Counted from the stretch's first letter, positions 36,602-45,689 are shown. The stretch is DNA of 64,000 nucleotides from VRUE01 sp963796705 (GCA_963796705.1 CAWCMK010000004.1:434001-498000), one strand, 5' to 3'. Notes: a model not told the origin generated them from the letters alone. Numbers and translations are program-made.

Positions 36602-36853
36602 CTAGTGGTCTCGCTCTTCCCAAAGGGCGTTCAGTGCCGCCCCGGCGCCATTGAACTCGTTAAGGGCAGCGCCGAACTCATCTGGCTTTGACACACGCTC
36701 GTCCCATAGCGATTCCATGCGGGTCTGCGTCGCCTGAAGTCGTTCGTATGCTTGCTGTTCCTCGTCAGTCATCTCTTTTGCTGCAGTAAGTAGATGCCCG
36801 ACGACTGTTCTTGAGTCGTCCGAGCGCGCACTCGTCGCATCTCCTGCGGACAA
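36602..36853 (-). CDS. small acidic protein of unknown function
   Basis: An 83-residue, largely helical protein (EEQQAYERLQATQTRMESLW ... ALNEFNGAGAALNALWEERD). The pattern suggests a coiled coil or small structural protein. No family match; a weak ribosome-binding site. Likely real because of consistent composition. Confidence 0.5.
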   Translation of the reverse strand: MSAGDATSARSDDSRTVVGHLLTAAKEMTDEEQQAYERLQATQTRMESLWDERVSKPDEFGAALNEFNGAGAALNALWEERDH

Positions 36854-37006
36854 GAAATGTGCTTATTAGAGCATTTCCTCTCAGACAATATAAGCTCTGT
36901 CAATGAGGATGGGAGCCCGGGAAGCTCACAGTGCGCCTGAAGGCGCCGCGCGCAGAGTTCGGGGAGCGCGTGATAGCTCCAAGGAACAAACGGGACAACG
37001 AGAACG

Positions 37007-37288
37007 GTGCCGCCGAAGCGAGTCTTGAGGCCGCGGACCCCCGGGCTTGGGGCGCTCGGTCGAGCGATCGAGCACGAACGGCACGCGGTCGCCCTGAGCC
37101 AAGAAGAGCTGGCGGCTCGAAGCGACCTCCACCCCACGCACGTATCGGGGCTCGAGCGAGGGGCAAGGAACCCGACGTACATGACCCTCCAACAAATCGC
37201 TAATGGCCTGGGAATCACGGTTGGCGATCTGGTGACGCTGGCTGACGAGATTTCTGAGCGGAAAGCTACCGGCGGCAAAGCGGGCTAG
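37007..37288 (+). CDS. XRE-family transcriptional regulator
   Basis: A 93-residue Cro/C1-type HTH protein: 'LGRAIEHERHAVALSQEELA' then 'HVSGLERGARNPTYMTLQQI' give the complete five-helix fold, ending 'GITVGDLVTLADEI'. The start is probably GTG 37007. It lies beside the relaxase gene and may regulate transfer or cargo genes of the element. The hairpin at 37311-37361 follows it. Confidence 0.85.
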   Translation: MPPKRVLRPRTPGLGALGRAIEHERHAVALSQEELAARSDLHPTHVSGLERGARNPTYMTLQQIANGLGITVGDLVTLADEISERKATGGKAG

Positions 37289-37310
37289 CTCGTCGCGGGG
37301 GCCTTAGGCT

Positions 37311-37361
37311 GGACGGACTCCAAGATGTGCCGACACCCCAGGCTCATCTTGGAGTCCGTCC
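37311..37361. terminator. hairpin with perfect 17-bp arms
   Basis: 37311-37327 and 37345-37361 are exact reverse complements (GGACGGACTCCAAGATG and its mate) around a 17-base loop, 23 bases after the XRE gene stop. A bidirectional terminator is most likely; there is no T-run. An operator for the XRE protein is an alternative. Confidence 0.6.
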
Positions 37362-37452
37362 ACACTAGTGCCTCACATGCTTCGCCGCAGACGCCGTCTC
37401 TTCTGCAAGCTGCGGTCACGGCGAGACCGTGATATGCAGGAGTTTCTTGCAG

Positions 37453-37504
37453 TGGAGCTAGCCGGACTCGAACCGGCGACCTCCTGGGTGCGATCCAGGC
37501 GCTC
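37453..37504 (-). tRNA. relic 3' part of tRNA-Ala(CGC)
   Basis: On the minus strand: D-stem 3' side GAGC, anticodon stem-loop CCTGG-ATCGCAC-CCAGG (anticodon CGC), variable loop AGGTC, T arm GCCGG-TTCGAGT-CCGGC, and acceptor TAGCTCC with discriminator A. The matching 5' acceptor (GGAGCTA) and D loop are missing, so it is not a functional tRNA. It begins eight bases after the relaxase stop and is most likely an attachment-site relic. Confidence 0.75.
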
Positions 37505-37512
37505 TTGAGCCG

Positions 37513-40161
37513 CTAGTCGAATTCAAAGCCGCGGCCGATATCACGCTCATGCTCGATGCAGCGGCTCGCTTCAACCTGGTGCTCTGCCCGCTGATCGGCC
37601 GCCTCTTTGGCGATGGTGGCCTGTTGTGTTCCGCTGCGCCGCATCCGCTCGCCGAGCCGTTCGATCGCACCAACGTCCATACCCGCCTCACCAAGGTCCT
37701 CGCGCGAGACGTAGATCTGGGTCTCCTCGCGGGCGCGGCTGAGCGCGACGTAGGCCCGCTCGCGGTCGGTCTGCCAGCCACCCATCAGGATGCCCGAGGT
37801 TTCAGTGGTGATCCCCTGGCCCTTATAGACGTGGACGGCGTAGGCGAGCGAGAGCTCCGAGAATCGCTCGGTGTCGACGACGACCTCACGTGGCTCGCGC
37901 TCGTGGGTCTCGATCGTCAGCCGGTTTCGGTCGTGTGCCGTATCGACGACGGTGCCGGTGATCCCGTTCTCGACCCGCCTCTCGCCGGGGATCTGGAAGG
38001 AGGCCGAGAAGATCACCTGATCGCCCGCGGCGATGCCGTAGGGCTTGCCGGGCAGCTCGACCCGCTCTGAGCCAAGCTCGCCGGCAGCGGCCCGGCGCTC
38101 CTGGGCCATCGCGTTGATCTGGTCGCGCTCGACGTTTGAGGCGTCGGTGATCATCACCGCCCTGCCAGAAAGAACGCGTCGTCTTGCCCGATCCCAGTCC
38201 TCGACCATCGCCTCGGCGGCCTGCGCGCGGGTGTCACAGATATGGAGGCGATCATGGGCGGCGTAGGCGGCAAGTGCCGGTCCCGGCTCCCCGGCCCGCA
38301 CCTGCTCCCAGGCCGCTCGCTCCCACTCGTTGCGGGCGCGGTGGACCTCGGTCAGCTCGGCGGTGGGGACGCGCCCTTCCAGTTCCCCGAAGAGCCCGCC
38401 GGCGCCGATTGGGCCGAGCTGGGCAGCGTCACCGACCAGGACGAGCTTGCTGCGCGAGTCGCGCGTGATCTCCACGAGCCGGACGAGGCGCTCGGTGTCG
38501 ACCATCCCGGCCTCGTCCATAACGACGACGCTCCTCGGCCCGAGCTGGATGCGCTCGTTCTCGACGCCGCTGATGAGGCCGTCCGCGGTGTGGGAGCGAT
38601 TGAGCTGGGCATCGTCCTTGAGACGCTGCGCGGTGGCGCCCGCGACCGCGGTGCCGATCACCTCATAGCCCTCCAGCTGCCAGGCTCTGGCCGCGGCCGA
38701 GACGACGACGCCCTTTCCGGTTCCGGCGCGGCCGATCAGGAGCGTGATCCCGCCTTGTCCCGTGATCCTCGCCAGCGCCTGGCGCTGCTCGGCGCTGAGC
38801 GCTGCCTGGATCTCTCTGGCGACCTCGCGGCGGGCCTGCTTAAGAGATCGCTCCTCGATCGGGGCACCGCTCTCGGTTGCGCGTTGCTCGGCAATCCTCA
38901 GTGTCGCCTCCTCCATCTCACGCAGGCGGGCGGTTGTCCACATCCCACCCTCGAGGCGCACCAGATGACCGGAGCGGGTCAGAGCTGCGATCAGCCGATC
39001 GGCCTCCTCGGGCCGGCAGCTGCCGGCGCAGAGCTCATAGGCCTTGGCGCGCAGTTCGCGCTCGGAGATCGTCGAGCGCTCCGCGGTCACCTCGGCCAGC
39101 AGCTCGGCACCGAGGTCGATCGTGTCGCTGTCGGAGATCGAACGCGTATCGAAGAGCGCCTCGGAGCGCTCAGTGCTCAAGCCGTGCTCCTCCCCCACCG
39201 CCCGCCAGGCCGCATTCACGTCGAGGCGACTGGCGGCGCTCTTCGAGCCCCTGGTTGCGATCGTCAGCGAGCCGAGCTCCCCGGCCCGCGGCTCGCGGCC
39301 GTAGCGCTGGCGAAAGAGGCGCGCTGCCCGCTCGACGTCCTCGGAGCGAGAGGACCAGCGGGAGGCGAGCTCCTCGGGGACGCCACGTAGCTCGAAGTAG
39401 CGAGCGCCGCGACCGGTGCGCCGCTCGATCCGCAGACCGAGCTCGCGCAGGTTGGCGGCGAGCTCGGCGCGGTAGAAGGCGCCGTTCTCCCGAGCTGTGC
39501 GGTAGAGACGGCGCGATTCGATCGCCGCCAGCTTTCCATCTGTCCGCTCGGCGGCGAAGAGGATCAGGTGGGAGTGGAGTTGGGGGTCGGGGACGGCGCC
39601 GGGGTCAGCGTCGCGCGATAGGCGGCTCGTGGTGTGGACGAACTCCGCGCCGAAGAGACTGCGGGCGCGATCGAAGCGGACGACGCCGCCCGACTTTCGC
39701 CTGACCAGCGCTACCTCATGCTCGGTCCTCGCGAGGGCGCTGGCCACGGCTCGCCGGTGGGAGGCCTCGAGCTGGGCGCGTCGGTAGGGATCCGAGACGG
39801 CCCAGAGCGCTGAGACCGACTTCGGCGGGGCGAGCATCAGCTCCACACCTGCGACCCTGGTTCCGTTTGAGCCAGCGGGGCGCAGCGGCTCGCCGGTGAG
39901 CGGCGAGGCGCCCCGCATCACCGCCCGCAGCTCGGAGCGCCCGACGGGCGCCTCGGGGTCGAGGCCGAGCAATTCGAGCAGATCCGCTGAGCCGTGCCAG
40001 CGGCTGGGGACGGGTTGATCGGGATCACCGTCTGAGGTGTAGTAGTCGCCGCGCTGGGAGACCGAGGTGAGGTAGTTGGCATAGCGCGAGGCGGAGTCGC
40101 CGGGGATCTTGTAGGTGGTCTGCACCCGGGCGAAGGTAGGTATGCGGCGGGTGCGGCTCAA
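37513..40161 (-). CDS. MobF-type relaxase/helicase (TrwC/TraI-like)
   Basis: An 882-residue bifunctional protein. N-terminal relaxase: a tyrosine pair in 'RGDYYTSDG' (about 40-41) and metal-binding histidines in 'PDPQLHSHLIL' (196-198), together with the TrwC segment 'ELMLAPPKSVSALWAV'. The C-terminal RecD-like helicase has Walker A 'LIGRAGTGKGVVV', Walker B 'VVVMDEAGMVD', 'GDAAQLGPIGAGG' and 'AYAVHVYKGQG' (motif V/VI). It nicks oriT and unwinds the transferred strand, delivering it to the coupling protein. The candidate oriT lies directly upstream. Confidence 0.95.
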   Translation of the reverse strand: MSRTRRIPTFARVQTTYKIPGDSASRYANYLTSVSQRGDYYTSDGDPDQPVPSRWHGSADLLELLGLDPEAPVGRSELRAVMRGASPLTGEPLRPAGSNGTRVAGVELMLAPPKSVSALWAVSDPYRRAQLEASHRRAVASALARTEHEVALVRRKSGGVVRFDRARSLFGAEFVHTTSRLSRDADPGAVPDPQLHSHLILFAAERTDGKLAAIESRRLYRTARENGAFYRAELAANLRELGLRIERRTGRGARYFELRGVPEELASRWSSRSEDVERAARLFRQRYGREPRAGELGSLTIATRGSKSAASRLDVNAAWRAVGEEHGLSTERSEALFDTRSISDSDTIDLGAELLAEVTAERSTISERELRAKAYELCAGSCRPEEADRLIAALTRSGHLVRLEGGMWTTARLREMEEATLRIAEQRATESGAPIEERSLKQARREVAREIQAALSAEQRQALARITGQGGITLLIGRAGTGKGVVVSAAARAWQLEGYEVIGTAVAGATAQRLKDDAQLNRSHTADGLISGVENERIQLGPRSVVVMDEAGMVDTERLVRLVEITRDSRSKLVLVGDAAQLGPIGAGGLFGELEGRVPTAELTEVHRARNEWERAAWEQVRAGEPGPALAAYAAHDRLHICDTRAQAAEAMVEDWDRARRRVLSGRAVMITDASNVERDQINAMAQERRAAAGELGSERVELPGKPYGIAAGDQVIFSASFQIPGERRVENGITGTVVDTAHDRNRLTIETHEREPREVVVDTERFSELSLAYAVHVYKGQGITTETSGILMGGWQTDRERAYVALSRAREETQIYVSREDLGEAGMDVGAIERLGERMRRSGTQQATIAKEAADQRAEHQVEASRCIEHERDIGRGFEFD

Positions 40162-40194
40162 GATGGGGAGTGAATCGACGCTTATCGCTGGCTA

Positions 40195-40300
40195 TCTGAG
40201 TGCAAATAGCTCCGTGAGGTGCGTTTACCGATGAAAGTCAAGGACGACTTCTCATCGGTAAACGAACACCACCGTATCGGTAGATCAGCACTGCCGAGTG
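40195..40300. other. candidate oriT with long inverted repeat
   Basis: CGTTTACCGATGA (40222-40234) and its exact complement TCATCGGTAAACG (40252-40264) extend inward by a further five base pairs with one unpaired base, leaving a 6-base loop. A third copy of ATCGGTA follows at 40275-40281. The site lies about 60 bases upstream of the MobF relaxase start, the usual place for oriT in this class. The nick position cannot be read from sequence alone. Confidence 0.6.
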
Positions 40301-40444
40301 CGTATGGTCTGCAGGGCTGTTCGGTGGTAGCAGGCATCGGGGGAAAGCGGTGCGGCGCCGGTCAAAATGGCAGGCTGTTCTGCGCGACTTGTCGCGCAGT
40401 GAGTCAGTAACTCTTTCGTCGGTGGGAGGCGCGAAGCGCGGGTG

Positions 40445-41683
40445 CTATGAGGGCCGCTTGACAGGGCGCTGCGGTGTCTTGTCCTCGGGCGGCCTGCTGG
40501 CCTTCCAGTCAGCGATCAGCTGTCGGTAGCCCTGCTCGGCTTGTGCCTGCAGCCGGCGCTCGGCTTCACGCTCTTTGCGCAACGGATGAACTCGCGGCCC
40601 TCTGCCGGGTCGCCTCCTCGCGCCCGCTTCAAGTTCGATGCGGCGGAGCTTCTGCCTGGTCAGCGAGGGGCGCCCGAAGGCGTAGTCCTCTTCCTTGGTG
40701 AGCAGGTGCCAGCAGAGCACCGCCAGCTTGCGGGCGACAGCGACGGCGGCCTTGTTGGCGCCGCGCTTGGCTCGCACCCGCTCGGCGAAAGCGCGCAACG
40801 GGCCCGGCGAGCGGATCGCACTCCAGGCGGCCTCGACGAGCATCGAGCGCGCCTGGGGATTGCCGCGCTTTGAGATCCGCCCGCCACGCGCGGGCTCCTC
40901 GCCGGACTGGCGGGAGGTCGGGTCCAACCCGAGGTAGGCGACCAGCTCGCGGGCGCTCCCGAAACGGCGGATATCGCCGATCGCGGCCATCACCGCCGCC
41001 GCGGTGCCGATGTCGACGCCGGGGATCGTCATCAGGCGCCGGAACTCCGGCGAGCCGGCGGCGGTCTTCGCGATCTCGGCGTCGATCGCCTTGATCTCGG
41101 CGCGCAGGAAGTCGACCTGGCGCAGCCCAGAGGCGGTGGTTTCTGTCTCTGCCGGTGGCAGCTTCTGCTCGGCCAGCCAGGCCCGTCCCTTCTTGCCGAA
41201 GAGGTCGGAGACCGGTGGGCGGCCGAGCAGGCAGCGCATGAGGACCGCGTGCACCTCATTCTTGGCCCGCACCAGCTGGCGGATCAGCGCCGCCCTCCTT
41301 GCGACCCGGCGGCGCAGCGCCTGGGTGGCCTCGTCGGGAACCCAGACCCCGGGGATCAGGTCGGCGGCCAAAAGACGCGCCAGGGTACGGGCGTCGAAGC
41401 GGTCAGACTTCACTCGCGCCCAGCTGATCGCCCGCACGTCGGCGGCGTTGGCGACCACCACCCGGGCGACATGGGGCTGCAGGATCCGCGCGATTTCCAC
41501 CGAGCCACCCGTCGCCTCGAGCACCACCTCATCGTCGGCACCGAGGCTCTGGGCGAACAGCTCGACCGCCTCGGGCTTTGCCTCGAACCTCCCTCCGCGC
41601 GTGACCCTGCCGTCCTCGGCAATCGCGACCTCACAGAAGTCGCGGTGCACGTCTAACCCGATAGCCCTACCCACAACGATCAC
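40445..41683 (-). CDS. IS110-family transposase (second, distinct copy)
   Basis: A 412-residue DEDD transposase unrelated in detail to the one at 25126. Active-site acids: D in 'AIGLDVHRDFCEVAI', E in 'EVVLEATGGSVEIARI', D in 'KSDRFDARTLARLLAAD'. The transposase_20 part has 'MTIPGVDIGTAAAVMAAIGD' and 'GGRISKRGNPQARSMLVEAA'. A basic C-terminal extension of about 65 residues (LRKEREAERRLQAQAEQGYR) goes beyond the core. AGGAGGTGA lies upstream of the ATG. The insertion separates the relaxase/oriT from the defence-like cargo. Confidence 0.92.
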   Translation of the reverse strand: MIVVGRAIGLDVHRDFCEVAIAEDGRVTRGGRFEAKPEAVELFAQSLGADDEVVLEATGGSVEIARILQPHVARVVVANAADVRAISWARVKSDRFDARTLARLLAADLIPGVWVPDEATQALRRRVARRAALIRQLVRAKNEVHAVLMRCLLGRPPVSDLFGKKGRAWLAEQKLPPAETETTASGLRQVDFLRAEIKAIDAEIAKTAAGSPEFRRLMTIPGVDIGTAAAVMAAIGDIRRFGSARELVAYLGLDPTSRQSGEEPARGGRISKRGNPQARSMLVEAAWSAIRSPGPLRAFAERVRAKRGANKAAVAVARKLAVLCWHLLTKEEDYAFGRPSLTRQKLRRIELEAGARRRPGRGPRVHPLRKEREAERRLQAQAEQGYRQLIADWKASRPPEDKTPQRPVKRPS

Positions 41684-42335
41684 CTCCTGTCGGAAACCGA
41701 TATGTCAGAGAGCAGTGGGTCAGCGACAACTACCGATTCGGGCTCGCAGCCCAGCCGGGCAAGTCGCAGGGGCGGCCAGTTAGTCAATGACGAGCTCGCA
41801 GCTCACTACGCACACGGCCTGCCCTACTGCTTCTCCACGAAGCCCCTGTCCCGGGATCCCGACGCTAGTGCCGGGGCCGGACAGAGGCCTCGGGGACCAT
41901 TTTCATGCCGGTAGTCTGCGCTGTTCGGGAGGTGCGGAGGCTGGGGGCCGAAGAAATTGCTGGAGCAAGCGAAGTCCGTTTCTTTTCAGCCCCAAAGGGG
42001 CGTCCTACATCGCCACTGGGCGGGGAAGGCACCGAGATTTCAGCAGACCCGTAGCGTCTACGAGCGTGCCGACAAGCGCCTCCACGGTCGCTATCCAAAG
42101 TCGTGCGTCAGCGCATCTCCACCGGGCTGACAGAGCTACCTCTGCAATCCGATGGACGCAGCGCGACATCGGCACCGATGCGTCCGGCTTCTATTCATGG
42201 GTTGTGAGCTCTGGACGCGATGCCTACCGAGCTTTCGCCGTCTCTACCCGGACGCCGAATTGACTATCTCCTGGCGGATTGGAGGATCGTGACCTGGTGG
42301 GGGCTTGGCTCGTCCGCCTGAAAGACTCTTGCGCA
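41684..42335. other. non-coding end of the second IS110 and flank
   Basis: No gene is supported. The first about 250 bases lie 5' of the IS110 transposase and are the position at which IS110-branch elements encode their bridge RNA. GC-rich self-complementary stretches occur (GGGCTCGCAGCCC at about 41741-41753). The remainder up to the next gene has no recognisable content; the IS end was not located. Confidence 0.4.
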
Positions 42336-43475
42336 ATGGATGAGGCAAAAGCCACCTACTGCTTCTGCGGATGCGGAAGGCGTGTCGCACAGCCACGCCT
42401 CGTCGTCACGAATACCAATGGCTGGGATCTGAGCGATGAGCTGGCTAAGTGGACCAAGCTGGAGATATTCGCGTCAAGAACGGGTCTCGACCTCTCGGGA
42501 GGAAACCTCGCGGACAACATCGATCGCGGCCAGCACCTTTGGCTCGAACTTCGCGATGCCGTGCACGCTGGCGAGTTGGCCGACCGCGAGGACGAGAAGA
42601 TCGCGGTTGTCTGGCGAAAACACGCTAAGAAGGCTCGTCGCAAGCTCAGGAAGCAGTTTCGCCGGGACGGGATAGACCCTTTCGATATGCCAGACATAAC
42701 CGCTGCTGCATTGACCGAGTGGATTACTTTGGGTAACGAGCCCGCCTGGGCCGCTGAACTTGACGCGACGGACGACTCGGGAGGAAGCGGAGACGAGACG
42801 CCGGCTGATTCTCTTGATCCTGTCGCTGAGAATCTGTCAATACTTTTGGCCCAGGCCGCCGGAGGGGGTGAGGACCAGTCCTGGCTCTACTGGGTCGGAA
42901 CTACTCTCGTCGAGTTCGGCATCCGGGCGTTCCGCGAGATGGAGACGCTCACCTACGAAGGAGAGGAGCCCGGCGAGCCGCTTTTTCCCGAGATGTCCCG
43001 CCTCGTGGCGGACCCGTTCGCAACCGACAAGGCTGCTCGCTTTCTCGCCGCTTCATTCCCGGCGATCAGCGCTCAGCTATACGAGCTGGACGAGGAGCGG
43101 TGGGACGGATACGGCATCGATGAGTGGCGGGGCCTCGATCGATCGCTTCATGTCGATGTCTTTGAGTCCCTCCGGAAAGCTTGGGAGCTTCCCCAGGATC
43201 AGGTGGAGTACTTGACTCAGACGGCATCCATCGGGTTCGCCTCCGAAGACCCCACCGAGCGGGACTTCATGGCATTCACGCGCTTCACGTCGATGGTCAT
43301 TCAGGAGGCTTACCTCTTGAATCTGGATGACTCCAATGACGAGGAGCCGTCTTGGCACGGATACACGAGACCGTCCGGCGCGGTCTTCATGCTCTTTGTC
43401 AGGTACCTTCGGGGCTACATGCGCGACCTTCGTCACTACACGGAGGAGGTGACCTATCGGTCATCCGAGGACTAA
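42336..43475 (+). CDS. protein with CxCxCGR-type zinc motif, unknown function
   Basis: A 379-residue cytoplasmic protein. The N-terminus has 'YCFCGCGRRV', a compact zinc-binding motif seen in a group of actinobacterial hypothetical proteins, followed by a helical charged region (VWRKHAKKARRKLRKQFRR). An acidic linker (DATDDSGGSGDETPADS) leads to a helical C-terminal domain. ATG 42336 is favoured over TTG 42279. It is the first gene of the right-hand cargo; possible links to nucleic-acid binding are inference. Confidence 0.65.
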   Translation: MDEAKATYCFCGCGRRVAQPRLVVTNTNGWDLSDELAKWTKLEIFASRTGLDLSGGNLADNIDRGQHLWLELRDAVHAGELADREDEKIAVVWRKHAKKARRKLRKQFRRDGIDPFDMPDITAAALTEWITLGNEPAWAAELDATDDSGGSGDETPADSLDPVAENLSILLAQAAGGGEDQSWLYWVGTTLVEFGIRAFREMETLTYEGEEPGEPLFPEMSRLVADPFATDKAARFLAASFPAISAQLYELDEERWDGYGIDEWRGLDRSLHVDVFESLRKAWELPQDQVEYLTQTASIGFASEDPTERDFMAFTRFTSMVIQEAYLLNLDDSNDEEPSWHGYTRPSGAVFMLFVRYLRGYMRDLRHYTEEVTYRSSED

Positions 43476-43528
43476 CGGGTGTGGACGCGCTCCTGGGCCC
43501 GCTGGGCAGCGTGGCAACCGGGAACCCG

Positions 43529-43717
43529 TCAGTAGTAGGCGTGCTCAAACGGCTGACCCGGCCAGTCTTTGGGCAGCTCGAACAATTGGGCGGGGGAGAC
43601 GGTTGGAGGGGGATTGACTACCTTCCGTTCGTCCGCGGAGACGGTCGAAGTCGGGAACCGCAGCTCGACTCCGAGCGGGTGATCTGCCCAGGGGTTGGGC
43701 TTCTCGAACTGAACCAA
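43529..43717 (-). CDS. possible small protein or gene fragment
   Basis: A minus frame with protein-like text 'FEKPNPWADHPLGVELRFPT' and 'PPPTVSPAQLFELPKDWPGQ', ending TAA at 43529. The only start nearby is a TTG at 43717 without a ribosome-binding site, and the frame remains open further upstream across the start of the HNH gene. It may be the 3' end of a lost gene. Confidence 0.3.
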   Translation of the reverse strand: MVQFEKPNPWADHPLGVELRFPTSTVSADERKVVNPPPTVSPAQLFELPKDWPGQPFEHAYY

Positions 43718-43740
43718 GCGATTGCTGGGACACTTGTCAG

Positions 43741-44343
43741 ATGCGCCCGCAAACGGACGACTATCCCGAGGAGCTCGAGCAGGTAGTGCTGGCGGTCCTT
43801 TCGGAAGGGCGCGATGTGGCCAGCAGGCTGCTTGCACCTATCGCCTACGTCCGTCGCGAGGTGGCGGTCCGCTCTGAGCCTTCGGAGAGCGTCATCGTCT
43901 CGATCTACAAACGAACCGTTTCCACTGTCGCTACTGCGGCGGTAAAGTGATCCCGACCCAGGTCATGCGCCTAGTCGCGATGCTCTTTCCCGAGCAATTT
44001 CCGTACCACCCGAACTGGAAGGGCGGTGAGAACCCATCCGGCGATCGCGTCGCGGAGCCCGAGTCTCGATCACGTGGTCGCGTGGTCGCAGGGCGGCGAC
44101 AACGACTTGGGGAACCTCGTCTGCGCGTGCTGGGTCTGTAATCAGATCAAGGGCGATCTGTCCTTAGGGCAACTGGGCTGGGGCTTGTTGCCCATTCCGC
44201 AGACGGATTGGGATGGCCTGACGCGTCACTATCGGGCGCTGTGGGAAGCCGCCGGGTCTCCGACGACAGGTGATCTTGCGTTCTGGTTGAGGCGGTATGA
44301 GGTGACCCCGGCGGCTATTCGTGGGCCCGCGGCGACTGGGTAG
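43741..44343 (+). pseudogene. HNH endonuclease, two compensating frame breaks
   Basis: Read across three frames the product is an HNH nuclease of about 200 residues: frame 1 'DVASRLLAPIAYVRREVAVR', frame 3 'NRFHCRYCGGKVIPTQVMRL' (first zinc Cys pair) and 'FPYHPNWKGG', then frame 1 again 'THPAIASRSPSLDHVVAWSQ' and 'NLVCACWVCNQIKGDLSLGQ' (His-Asn core and second Cys pair). One base is missing near 43918 and an extra A is present near 44031. Either the gene is decayed or these are sequencing indels. Likely a DNA nuclease of the defence cargo. Confidence 0.75.
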
Positions 44344-44354
44344 GAGGATCGGGC

Positions 44355-45446
44355 GTGGCGGTCAAGTTCGGCTTGTGGCGTGTCGACGGGAAGTCGGTCC
44401 AGCCGGTGGCACCGAGCGACATCTCCAGCGAGGAGCGCCTGGAGGACATCCTCGTGGAGCGCCTCGACATGCTGGGGCTGGGAAAGCTACTGCGGATCGG
44501 CCGTCAGGTCCGCACCGACTTCGACAAATACATCGACCTTCTGGCGATGGACGAAGGGGGCGATCTCTACGTCATCGAGCTGAAGAAGGGCAAGACGCCC
44601 CGTGAGGTGGTCGCGCAGGTGCTGGAGTATGGCTTCTGGGTGAAGGACCTCTCGTTCGTGAGGATCGGTGAGCTATTTGCCGAGCATCACGATGGCGAGG
44701 ACTTCGAATCGTCCTTCAACGACCGCTTCGAGACCGAAGTCCCCGAGGCGGTCAATAACAGCCACCGGCTCGTCGTCGTCGCCACCGGGATGGATCGCAG
44801 CACTGAGCAGATCATCGAGTACGTGCGTGACTACGAAGTGCCGATCAACGTGCTGTTCTTCGAGTACCTCGACGACGACGGCCGCGAGTACGTGGCGCGC
44901 TCGTGGCTCGTCGATCCGGAGTTCGAGGCGCCGAACCGTAGCGGCGCGAAGAAGCAGCCCGCCTGGAACGGGACGGACTTCTACGTGGCCGTCGGCGATG
45001 GCAAGGAGCGCAATTGGGACGACATGCGCCGCTACGGGTTCGTATCCGCCGGGCATGGGACCAAGTATCGAAACGCGATGCAGAAGCTGCCGGTGGGCGC
45101 CCGGGTTTGGGCGGCGATCCCCAGCAGCTGGGCCAACGGGGGAGCCCACGGGTACGTCGGTGTGGGTCGGGTGACAGCGGAGGCCATCCGTGTGGGCGAA
45201 TTCGACGTCGAGGTCGAGGGCAGGCCGATCAACATCCTTGATGCACCCCTAAAGGCGGACAACATGGCCTGGGAGGTCGACGATCCGGAGCGCTGCGAGT
45301 ATCTGGTCGGTGTGGACTGGATCGAGAAGCGCCCGCGGGAGGAGGCGTTCTGGGAGAAAGGCATGTTCGCGAACCAGAACGTCGTCGCCAAGTTGCGACA
45401 TCAGCCCACCCTGAAACTGCTTGAAGAAAAGTTCGCGACGGATTGA
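44355..45446 (+). CDS. DUF91/NucS-like nuclease with EVE/PUA-like C-terminal domain
   Basis: A 363-residue two-domain protein. Residues about 25-170 form a NucS/DUF91 PD-(D/E)XK nuclease: 'DFDKYIDLLAMDEGGDLYVI' provides the Asp and 'IELKKGKTPREVVAQVLEYG' the E-x-K. Residues about 205-330 ('RNWDDMRRYGFVSAGHGTKY', 'GYVGVGRVTAEAIRVGEFDV') look like an EVE/PUA-like fold, which often reads modified bases. GTG 44355 has GGAGG eleven bases upstream. The combination suggests recognition and cleavage of modified DNA, which is inference. It lies 11 bases after the HNH gene. Confidence 0.8.
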   Translation: MAVKFGLWRVDGKSVQPVAPSDISSEERLEDILVERLDMLGLGKLLRIGRQVRTDFDKYIDLLAMDEGGDLYVIELKKGKTPREVVAQVLEYGFWVKDLSFVRIGELFAEHHDGEDFESSFNDRFETEVPEAVNNSHRLVVVATGMDRSTEQIIEYVRDYEVPINVLFFEYLDDDGREYVARSWLVDPEFEAPNRSGAKKQPAWNGTDFYVAVGDGKERNWDDMRRYGFVSAGHGTKYRNAMQKLPVGARVWAAIPSSWANGGAHGYVGVGRVTAEAIRVGEFDVEVEGRPINILDAPLKADNMAWEVDDPERCEYLVGVDWIEKRPREEAFWEKGMFANQNVVAKLRHQPTLKLLEEKFATD

Positions 45447-45675
45447 CCCGCAGACGTGCGGGAGTTGAACAAGAGGTCGGCCCGCCTCTTTGCGCGCGGT
45501 CTGGGCGCTTCCGGGGACTCCAGGGAAAGCGGCCGTTGCCCCTGCAGCTCCGAACGGGCGACGGTTGTGGGGGTTCTACCGGACGCTCTGTCGCCGCCAG
45601 AGACATCGCGTCGACCCAAGTAAGTCGGCACCGCTCGATCGTTCCCTTGAGGCAGTATCGGTATCGATATCTATA

Positions 45676-45689
45676 CGAACAGACGTTCG
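45676..45689. promoter_or_regulatory. LexA-type SOS box
   Basis: CGAACAGACGTTCG matches the Gram-positive/actinobacterial LexA operator CGAAC-N4-GTTCG with perfect dyad arms. It overlaps an AT-rich promoter-like segment (TATCGATATC before, ATAAGAT after) about 57 bases upstream of the small gene that precedes the ATPase gene. It predicts DNA-damage induction of this operon. Confidence 0.6.

Noticed and set aside
37453..37530. A functional tRNA-Ala gene
   Set aside because: The 5' acceptor strand and D loop are missing; GCTC-AA-GAGC leaves only a two-base D loop.
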